Assembly (NCBI GenBank): GCA_027050975.1
Contig: JALUAR010000021.1
Coordinates: 1 to 6,422, forward strand
Reading direction: 5' to 3'
DNA from: Thermodesulfovibrio sp.
GTDB lineage: Bacteria > Nitrospirota > Thermodesulfovibrionia > Thermodesulfovibrionales > JdFR-85
DNA: 6,422 nucleotides
Below are positions 1 to 5,436 of this stretch, piece by piece. Numbering within the stretch: the first letter of the stretch is position 1; every line of letters starts with the position of its first letter. A program made the translations under genes and the position numbers. The notes beneath the pieces are model-generated. The model ran no database searches. It was given only the letters and a program-made list of their open reading frames with translations, and was not told where the DNA came from.

Positions 1-1
1 G

Positions 2-169
2 ATTGATGCAGAGGGAGGAGTAACACGCTACACCTACAATGCCCTTAATCTCATAGAGAGTATAACAGAGCCTTCGGGCAGGGTTTTTGAGTTTGAGTAT
101 GATCAGGCAGGAAGGAGAAAGAGCCTTAGCTATCCAAACGGCATAACAACTGATATGCCCCAAAAATGA
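2..169 (+). CDS. RHS/YD-repeat protein, C-terminal end only (truncated, probably a broken gene)
   Basis: The frame is open from the left edge to a TGA at 167-169, about 55 codons, and the gene's start lies outside the window. Two YD-type repeat units are visible: one around TRYTYNALNLIESITEPSG and a second around FEFEYDQAGRRKSLSYPNG, followed by ITTD. These are the tyrosine-aspartate beta-strand repeats of RHS and teneurin-like surface or toxin-delivery proteins. In this family PNGITTD is normally followed by another YxYD unit, and full-length proteins end in a DPxG-type core plus a variable C-terminal domain. Here the frame instead goes to M-P-Q-K-stop, with no core and no toxin tip. The visible end therefore looks like a truncation by deletion or insertion rather than a natural C-terminus. 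The repeat identity is fairly sure; whether the remaining gene is still expressed cannot be judged. Confidence 0.7.
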   Translation: MDAEGGVTRYTYNALNLIESITEPSGRVFEFEYDQAGRRKSLSYPNGITTDMPQK

Positions 170-170
170 G

Positions 171-208
171 ACAGGAGTAATGTTAGACAGGGACTGTCCA
201 TCTCCTGT
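171..208. terminator. Nested hairpin, candidate bidirectional terminator between convergent genes
   Basis: The outer stem pairs ACAGGAG (171-177) with CTCCTGT (202-208). An inner stem pairs GACAG (186-190) with CTGTC (194-198) around a GGA loop. On the plus strand the structure is followed by GTTTTATTC, and on the minus strand by CTCATTTTTGG, so T-rich DNA follows in both directions. It lies just past the stop of the RHS fragment and about 65 bp past the stop of the kinase, where a shared terminator would be useful. The T tracts are short and the stem is interrupted by an asymmetric internal loop, so terminator function is an inference. The structure could instead belong to an insertion-sequence remnant. 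Confidence 0.4.
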
Positions 209-271
209 GTTTTATTCAGTTTATCAACTTACACAGTTCGGTGGACGGCCCAGCTTTAAGTGCGGTAACCA

Positions 272-3200
272 TCAACTCTGATCCAGAACCTCTCTGACCT
301 TTAAGGCGAGGGTCATAAGGTTGAAAGGCTTCTGAATAAAGTTCACACCCTTATCCAGTACACCGCGGTGGGCGATTGTGTTGGCAGTGTAACCAGACAT
401 GAACAAAACCCTGAGCCCAGGATAAAGGGATTGAATTTGAGCAGCTAACTCCCGGCCGTTCATCTCTGGCATAACCACGTCAGTAATGAGCAGATGAATC
501 TCTTCTGCATGTTCTCTGGCCAGACGCAATGCCTCTGTAGGCGTGCCTGCTGAGAGTACCTTATAACCCAGTTCCTCCAGCATAGTTGTGGTTATCTCTA
601 TGATTAGCTGCTCGTCTTCTACCAGCAGTACTGTCTCACCGCGGCTTTGTGGGGTGTCTACTTTATTTTCCACTCTTATCTTTTCGGCTTCACCCACATG
701 ACGTGGCAGGTAGATCTTGAATGTCGTTCCCTCCCCCGGCTCACTGTAAACATTTATAAATCCGTTGTTCTGTTTTACAATGCCATAGACAGTGGCAAGT
801 CCCAGACCAGTCCCTTCCCCGGGGGCTTTTGTGGTGAAAAAAGGTTCAAAGATGTGGATAAGGGTCTCCCTGTCCATACCACAGCCATTATCGCTAATAG
901 CCAGCATTACGAAGTCTCCGGGAACATAGCCGGCATATTCTCTACAGTAGGCATCATCAAAGGTGACATTACCGGTCTCAATGGTGATTTTGCCAACTCC
1001 GGAGATGGCATCCCTTGCATTGACAACGAGATTTGCAAGGATCTGGTCAATCTGGGAAGTATCCATTTTTACAGACCATAGCGCACTGCCTGGCTTCCAT
1101 AGAAGTTCTATCTCCTCGCCAATGAGTCGTCTGAGCATCTTGAGTATCCCCTCTACGGTTTCATTCAGGTCTATTACTCTGGGGTTGATCGTTTGTTTAC
1201 GGGCAAAGGCTAACAGCTGCTGGGTAATCTCCTTAGAACGGTTGGCGGCCTTGAGGATTTCCTGGAGTCTGGAATAGACCGGGTCATTCTGGTTTAATTT
1301 CATGATTGCCAGTTCTGCATTACCAATGATTGCACTGAGCATGTTGTTGAAGTCATGTGCTACACCACCGGCCAGACGCCCGATTGATTCCAGTTTCTGT
1401 ACCTGGAAGAGTTGCTCTTCCAGTTTTTTACGCTCTTGCTCTGCCTGCTTTCGCTCTGTGATGTCAAGAATAATTGCAGAGAATAACTTTTCCTGTTTAT
1501 GTTTTATAAGCTGTAAATGAACTTCCACATCATAAAGTGATTGATCCTTCCGTTTGTGAACTGTCTCGAAAACAATCTTTTTCTTTTCACCTTTGCGTAA
1601 AGGCTCAACCAGCCTTGCAAAGGATTCAGGAGTAAATTCAGGTTTTATATCAAGTGGTGTTAGTTCTTTTAATTCTTCCATTGTATAACCAAGATTTCTT
1701 AGAGCAGCGCTATTGGCTTGAGTAAATTTTAATGTATCGGCATCGAACAGATAGATTTCGTTTAATGAGTCTTCAAAGATGCGGCTAAAAAGAGCAATTC
1801 TTTCTTCTGCATGTTTACGCTCTGTTATGTCAAAGATAAGGGAATATAGTAGATCACGTTCCTTAACGCGAATCGGACCGCTATATACCTCAACATCACG
1901 AACTGAGCCATCGGCAAGGCGGTGTCTGAACTCAAAATGTTTGCGTTTTTGTTGCCGTGCCCGAACCATCTCCTGCTTTAACTGTTCCATAGACAATGTA
2001 TTGATATCAGCAATATTCATTTGTAATAATCTCTCTCTGCTCCAGCCGTAATAATTGCATGCAGCCGGATTGGCATCTACAATAGAACCGGTCTCAGGAT
2101 CGACCAGTAGCATCACCGTATGGTTGTTTTCAAAGATACTGCGGAAACGTTCCTCACTCTCTCGTAACGCCTCCTCTGTCAACTTGTGTCGGATAATCTC
2201 CCATGTGACATCAGCTAAATAAGAGACTGTCTCCTCATCCTTTTGTGTGTACTTAGTTGGTTTGTTGCCCACTCCCAGGATGGCCACCACTTTGCCCTCT
2301 CTAATGACAGGCACCTCCAATATTCGGATCACCTCTATGTGACCTTCGGGCAGTCCTTTCTTGTGGGGTATTGAAGCATAGTCGTTGTAGACTATTGGCT
2401 TTTTCTGACGGAGGCATTCTGCCAGGATACCGGTCTGTTCAATGGGATGATGCAGGTATTTGCCTTCTGCCTTGCAGAATTCCTTTAGTGCGTGGGGGGC
2501 CCATTGCTGAATGGTTAGTTCCTTCTGATCAGGCTTTACAAAATGGTAAAACCCGATGGGGCTGTCCACCAGTGCACCCACCTCGTCCAGGGTCCGTATA
2601 AGGAGTTCGTCCAGCGAGTGGTCATTGGCGTATTCAATGAGAGAGAGCTGAATCTCCGTCATTTTCCGGACCAGGTGTTTCTCATCCTGGCTGCGAAAGA
2701 CCAGAACCATCCCAGAGATCTCACCCCGTTCGTCCCGGATAGGTGCGCCGCTGTCTGAAATTGGAATCTTCCTGCCGTCACGGCGAATGAGCAGTGTATG
2801 GTTTTCCGGTCCCATCCTGCCCTCTCTCAGGATCCTGTTGAAAGGACTTTCTACTTTTTCACGTGTCTTTTCATTAATAATTCGAAAGACCTCTTCAATC
2901 GGCTTTCCGCGTGCCTCCGCTTCAGTCCACCCGGTGAGTGATTCAGCCACCGGGTTCATTAATTCAACCCGTCCTTTTGCATCAGTAGAGATAACTGCAT
3001 CACCTATGGCCTTAAGAGTGATGCTATGACGTTCTGTAATTGCACGCAGTGCAGCCTCGGATCGGTACATCGCCCTGTAGTGATCCTTAAGATTTCGCTG
3101 CCAGAGAACCAGTCCGGCAGCAACCACAAGGACTATGGCTCCCAGCATCAGTACAAGGATCAACACGGAACGGAATCTCCATTCAGCGAAAGCCTCTACT

Positions 3201-4060
3201 ACATTTATCTTGGTCACCAGAAACCAGGGAGAGTCAGGGATGGGCAGGATTGCAGCCAACACATCAATCCCTCGGTAGTCCCTGCCCTGTACAACTCCTT
3301 CCTTCCCGAGCACAGCCATAACAGCAGGCATATCAGTTCTGTTCAGATGGACACGGAGTTTAAAGCCAGTGTCCTCCTGACGGTGCAGACCGTTTAGAAT
3401 GAGCACATGGTCACCATCGCGCCGGACCAGTAGTGTCTCTTCGGTTTTGTTTGTAGTGGGCCAGGACTGGATGAGAGGATAGAGGAACTGTGTTACATGG
3501 TTATCCAGAACAATCGCAGCAAGTGGTTTCTGGGTCTGGCCGTTTCCCGTAAAAATTGGTGCAATAGCGGAGATATGGGGCAGGTCTTTCAATCCTCTAT
3601 GAATATCAATTAATACTGGTTTTCCGGTATGAAAGGCAGAAGCCATGGCTTTCAGGTGAGTATCCGGGACTTCCGTCTGTCCACCAAGGCTCAGTTGTAC
3701 GCGGCCCTCCATGTCAAGGAGCATAATGTCGAGGTATTCATGCTCTTTCTGGATCTGCTGGAAGAAGATGCGGAGTTCCTGAGCCGCTTTGCCTTCGGGC
3801 TTGGAGAGAAAACGGGCCACGTGCTGGATCAGAAAGGGGTTTTTCGCGATATAGTCAGCATCCACCAGTTGGTCTTTACGCCAGGCTGCGATCTGTGCTG
3901 CCTTCAGCCGCGTAACGGAGATCAGTTCCTGTTCCACCTTCCGAAGCATTGTCTGTTTCTGTAAACGGTAGAACCACACACCACAGGCCAGCAAGACAAG
4001 AAGCATAACCGCTATGGCGGCTTTCAGGTAGTGGGGAAAGATATTCGACTCAGGTTTCAT
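272..4060 (-). CDS. Membrane-bound hybrid sensor histidine kinase (PAS-GAF-PAS-PAS-HisKA-HATPase-REC)
   Basis: This is an inner-membrane signal-transducing kinase that autophosphorylates on His and passes the phosphate to its own receiver domain. Numbering is for the 1262-residue form starting at 4060. TM1 is at about 11-31, a periplasmic Cache-like sensor at 32-298 and TM2 at 299-320. PAS1 spans about 337-456 (NPVAESLTGW), a GAF_2-type domain 470-625, PAS2 636-749 (NPAACNYYGW) and PAS3 755-871; PAS2 and PAS3 each end in DITERK. A short coiled coil leads to HisKA with the H-box HDFNN (His902). The ATPase has an N-box (NLVVNARDA, Asn1014), G1 (DNGCGM, 1057), F-box (FEPFFTTK) and G2 (GTGLGL, 1083). 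The receiver has the acidic pair Glu1148/Asp1149, phospho-acceptor Asp1194, Ser1222 and Lys1244. All catalytic residues are intact. The frame extends 16 codons further to an ATG at 4108, but that stretch contains an extended -10 element, while the ATG at 4060 has GGTGGA five bases upstream, so 4060 is preferred. There is no DNA-binding output and no adjacent regulator; the ligand and target are unknown. Confidence 0.93.
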   Translation of the reverse strand: MKPESNIFPHYLKAAIAVMLLVLLACGVWFYRLQKQTMLRKVEQELISVTRLKAAQIAAWRKDQLVDADYIAKNPFLIQHVARFLSKPEGKAAQELRIFFQQIQKEHEYLDIMLLDMEGRVQLSLGGQTEVPDTHLKAMASAFHTGKPVLIDIHRGLKDLPHISAIAPIFTGNGQTQKPLAAIVLDNHVTQFLYPLIQSWPTTNKTEETLLVRRDGDHVLILNGLHRQEDTGFKLRVHLNRTDMPAVMAVLGKEGVVQGRDYRGIDVLAAILPIPDSPWFLVTKINVVEAFAEWRFRSVLILVLMLGAIVLVVAAGLVLWQRNLKDHYRAMYRSEAALRAITERHSITLKAIGDAVISTDAKGRVELMNPVAESLTGWTEAEARGKPIEEVFRIINEKTREKVESPFNRILREGRMGPENHTLLIRRDGRKIPISDSGAPIRDERGEISGMVLVFRSQDEKHLVRKMTEIQLSLIEYANDHSLDELLIRTLDEVGALVDSPIGFYHFVKPDQKELTIQQWAPHALKEFCKAEGKYLHHPIEQTGILAECLRQKKPIVYNDYASIPHKKGLPEGHIEVIRILEVPVIREGKVVAILGVGNKPTKYTQKDEETVSYLADVTWEIIRHKLTEEALRESEERFRSIFENNHTVMLLVDPETGSIVDANPAACNYYGWSRERLLQMNIADINTLSMEQLKQEMVRARQQKRKHFEFRHRLADGSVRDVEVYSGPIRVKERDLLYSLIFDITERKHAEERIALFSRIFEDSLNEIYLFDADTLKFTQANSAALRNLGYTMEELKELTPLDIKPEFTPESFARLVEPLRKGEKKKIVFETVHKRKDQSLYDVEVHLQLIKHKQEKLFSAIILDITERKQAEQERKKLEEQLFQVQKLESIGRLAGGVAHDFNNMLSAIIGNAELAIMKLNQNDPVYSRLQEILKAANRSKEITQQLLAFARKQTINPRVIDLNETVEGILKMLRRLIGEEIELLWKPGSALWSVKMDTSQIDQILANLVVNARDAISGVGKITIETGNVTFDDAYCREYAGYVPGDFVMLAISDNGCGMDRETLIHIFEPFFTTKAPGEGTGLGLATVYGIVKQNNGFINVYSEPGEGTTFKIYLPRHVGEAEKIRVENKVDTPQSRGETVLLVEDEQLIIEITTTMLEELGYKVLSAGTPTEALRLAREHAEEIHLLITDVVMPEMNGRELAAQIQSLYPGLRVLFMSGYTANTIAHRGVLDKGVNFIQKPFNLMTLALKVREVLDQS

Positions 4061-4081
4061 AATGATCCACCATTTCTTTAA

Positions 4082-4090
4082 ATTATACCA
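4082..4090 (-). promoter_or_regulatory. Extended -10 promoter element for the kinase gene
   Basis: Read on the minus strand the sequence is TGGTATAAT, a perfect TATAAT hexamer (4087 to 4082) preceded by the TGn extension. No recognisable -35 lies 17 bases further upstream (AGATGG there), which extended -10 promoters tolerate. Transcription would begin near 4075, about 15 bases before the ATG at 4060 and just ahead of the GGTGGA ribosome site at 4071-4066. This placement supports 4060 rather than 4108 as the start codon. It is a sequence match only. Confidence 0.45.
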
Positions 4091-4126
4091 AACTGTGATA
4101 ATATCCATCTTTATGTGTGCATTCCT

Positions 4127-4159
4127 TAACCCTGAATTACGAAAGACATTTCAGGGTTA
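4127..4159. promoter_or_regulatory. Perfect 10-bp dyad upstream of the kinase promoter, candidate operator
   Basis: TAACCCTGAA (4127-4136) and TTCAGGGTTA (4150-4159) are exact reverse complements separated by 13 bases. Relative to the inferred kinase transcription start near 4075 the dyad spans about -52 to -84, a position typical of an activator site. On the plus strand it is followed by a T-rich run, so it could alternatively act as a terminator for leftward-to-rightward read-through, although no plus-strand gene lies immediately upstream. No known factor is recognised from the motif. Confidence 0.35.
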
Positions 4160-4228
4160 TAGTGTAGATTTTGTTTTATTTTTACCCCTTGCTTAAATTA
4201 TCCTTAATCTTACACAATCTAATTATCA

Positions 4229-4439
4229 CCTAATTTGAGTGATTTGATGTCAGTTTATCAGGCGGAGGTGGTTCAGAACTCCATTAATGCGATAGGATTT
4301 AATTAATACAGTTCGTTACCTTATTCAGCTTAGCAGGCAAGGACTTTAAAGGTTGTTGTAACTTACTGTCGGTATCGCTAAATGTAGTTTTTCACCACCT
4401 CCGCCTGCTTCTGTATTTGTTAGAATTGCTCAAATTAGG
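4229..4439. repeat. Inverted-repeat element of about 211 bp (MITE-like or decayed insertion sequence)
   Basis: The ends match perfectly: CCTAATTTGAG at 4229-4239 and its reverse complement at 4429-4439. Further in, CAGGCGGAGGTGG (4259-4271) is exactly complementary to 4395-4407. The pairing continues imperfectly through 4272-4294 against 4373-4394, including a shared GCGATA. Each arm is thus about 66 bases, with a weakly matched patch at 4240-4258, around a loop of roughly 78 bases. The element encodes no protein. The pentamer ATTAT occurs at 4222-4226 and again at 4441-4445, a possible target duplication if the true ends are 4227 and 4440, though in AT-rich DNA this could be chance. Size, palindromic arms and lack of coding capacity suggest a miniature inverted-repeat element; an RNA or regulatory structure is the alternative. 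Confidence 0.65.
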
Positions 4440-4488
4440 CATTATATAGATGATCATATAGTAAGGGCAGAACGATGGAATAGGTTTG

Positions 4489-4497
4489 TGACATAAT
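4489..4497 (+). promoter_or_regulatory. Weak extended -10-like element before the Nudix gene
   Basis: TGACATAAT resembles an extended -10 (TGn plus CATAAT). A start about 7 bases downstream, near 4504, would leave a leader of only about 9 bases and would cut into the AGGA ribosome site at 4502-4505, which argues against it. No good -35 is visible. It is recorded as the best local match only, and the real promoter may lie further upstream, possibly inside the repeat element. Confidence 0.2.
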
Positions 4498-4512
4498 GGA
4501 CAGGACCATAAG

Positions 4513-4947
4513 ATGAAACCGGCACGTATAAAGCGGCAGGTATCTGCCGGTGGGGTTGTTTTCAGGAGAGAGGACGGTACAGTTAGGGTGGTGCTTGTCT
4601 CTGTGAAGAACGGCTCTGTCTGGACTTTACCCAAGGGGCTTGTGGAAAAAGGCGAGGACAGAGAGGTGGCAGCTCTCAGAGAGGTACGTGAGGAGACAGG
4701 TGTTGAGGCAACAATAATGGCTCCTCTTGGCTCTATCTCTTACTGGTATTATATGAAGAAGGAGAACACAAAGTATCACAAAACAGTATATTACTATTTG
4801 ATGGAGTATGTGTCAGGCTCGGTGAGCGAGCATGACTGGGAGGTTAATGAGGCCCGGTGGTTTGACCTTGACGAGGCCCTTCAGAGGGTTACATACAGAG
4901 GTGACAGAGAGGTACTTTTACGGGCAAAGGAGGTTCTAAGTGGGTGA
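4513..4947 (+). CDS. Nudix hydrolase (Ap6A/Ap4A hydrolase-like)
   Basis: This is a 144-residue cytoplasmic enzyme of the Nudix superfamily, which hydrolyses nucleoside diphosphates linked to another moiety using a divalent metal. The full Nudix box fits GX5EX7REUXEEXGU at residues 42-64: Gly42, Glu48, Arg56-Glu57, Glu60-Glu61, Gly63-Val64, so the metal-binding glutamates are intact. The N-terminal SAGGVVFRRE strand and the WTLPKG lead-in are typical of small diadenosine-polyphosphate hydrolase-like members. Length is normal for a single-domain Nudix protein. The ATG at 4513 has AGGA seven bases upstream (4502-4505). The gene overlaps rfaE2 by 8 bp, so the two are probably translationally coupled. 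Substrate cannot be read from the motif: dinucleoside polyphosphates are likely by family resemblance, and a nucleotide sugar is possible from context. Confidence 0.9.
   Translation: MKPARIKRQVSAGGVVFRREDGTVRVVLVSVKNGSVWTLPKGLVEKGEDREVAALREVREETGVEATIMAPLGSISYWYYMKKENTKYHKTVYYYLMEYVSGSVSEHDWEVNEARWFDLDEALQRVTYRGDREVLLRAKEVLSG
4926..4933 (+). promoter_or_regulatory. Strong ribosome binding site fixing the GTG start of rfaE2
   Basis: AAAGGAGG lies inside the end of the Nudix gene, six bases before the GTG at 4940. This near-consensus Shine-Dalgarno site supports the GTG start and the 8-bp overlap between the two genes. Confidence 0.8.
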
Positions 4948-5401
4948 GGTAAAATCCCTTGATGAGCTTCGGGAGATTCTTTCTGAGTTGAAACAGAAGG
5001 GTGAAAAGATAGTCTTTACTAACGGATGCTTTGATCTTATACATGTAGGACATATTCAGTGTCTGCGGGATGCGAAAGCACTTGGAGATGTGCTTGTGGT
5101 GGCAATGAATTCGGATTCGTCAGTGGAGAAGATTAAACCCGGAAGGCCTATAGTGCCTCAGGAGCAGAGGGCAGAGGTGTTGGCTGCCCTTGAGATGGTG
5201 GATTATGTTGTTATTTTTGATGAGGAGACACCCTATGAGACAATAAAGGCGCTGAGGCCGGATGTGCTTGTAAAGGGTGGAGACTGGAAGATAAGCGAGA
5301 TTGTGGGTGCTGACCTGGTTGAGGAGGTCTACAGCCTTCCTTATAAAACGGGCGTTTCCACCACATCAATTATTGAGAAGATTTGCAAGAAGCATTGCTG
5401 A
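4940..5401 (+). CDS. rfaE2: D-glycero-beta-D-manno-heptose 1-phosphate adenylyltransferase (RfaE2 / HldE C-terminal domain type)
   Basis: The 153-residue cytoplasmic enzyme joins heptose 1-phosphate to AMP from ATP, giving ADP-heptose, the precursor of the LPS inner core. It is a nucleotidyltransferase of the cytidylyltransferase-like fold. The nucleotide-binding signature FTNGCFDLIHVGH is at residues 26-38 with the HxGH motif His35-His38. It is followed by NSDSSV (57-62), the RPIVPQEQRAEVLAALE stretch from 69, KGGDW (112-116) and the TTSII segment (141-145). In E. coli this domain is fused behind a heptose kinase in HldE. Here it stands alone at the length usual for separate RfaE2 proteins, so the kinase (RfaE1) and the other heptose genes must lie elsewhere. 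The GTG start is set by the strong ribosome site at 4926-4933. It overlaps the Nudix gene upstream and is followed by mfd after 35 bp. Confidence 0.93.
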   Translation: MGEVKSLDELREILSELKQKGEKIVFTNGCFDLIHVGHIQCLRDAKALGDVLVVAMNSDSSVEKIKPGRPIVPQEQRAEVLAALEMVDYVVIFDEETPYETIKALRPDVLVKGGDWKISEIVGADLVEEVYSLPYKTGVSTTSIIEKICKKHC

Positions 5402-5436
5402 TTTAAAATATCAAAACCTGAATTGAACGTTTCCGA

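Larger units (their letters stand above)
4061..4512. other. Intergenic region between divergent kinase and Nudix genes
   Basis: This gap is about 450 bp, or 404 bp if the kinase started at 4108. It is AT-rich and I find no credible gene in it on either strand. It contains, in order, the kinase ribosome site and extended -10, a perfect dyad (4127-4159), a T-rich run around 4168-4183, the inverted-repeat element (4229-4439), and a short leader for the Nudix gene. That leader has an 8-bp palindrome ATGATCAT at 4450-4457 and an AGGA ribosome site at 4502-4505. Promoters for both directions must lie here unless the Nudix gene is transcribed from within the repeat element. Confidence 0.7.

Noticed and set aside
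217..226. CAGTTTATCA occurs here and again at 4251-4260, on both sides of the kinase gene, with nearby shared 8-mers (ACAGTTCG, TTATTCAG)
   Set aside because: This could hint at repeats flanking a mobile kinase cassette, but the matches are short, AT-rich and not collinear, so chance is the simpler explanation.
647..3964. Several plus-strand open frames of 70-144 codons lying opposite the kinase gene
   Set aside because: They sit antisense to a kinase with every catalytic motif intact, show no recognisable domains, and are low-complexity or Cys/Ser-rich as expected from reverse-strand reading. They are shadows.
4189..4216. Possible plus-strand promoter TTGCTT-N16-TACACA
   Set aside because: Both hexamers are poor matches with a short spacer in AT-rich DNA, and the inverted-repeat element separates it from the Nudix gene.
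4229..4439. CRISPR-like or tandem repeat array
   Set aside because: The repeated blocks are inverted, occur only twice and have no regular spacing, so this is a palindrome, not an array.
4392..4634. Minus-strand frame of 80 codons spanning the repeat element's right arm and the Nudix start
   Set aside because: It overlaps the well-supported Nudix gene and half of a non-coding palindrome, and its translation resembles no family.
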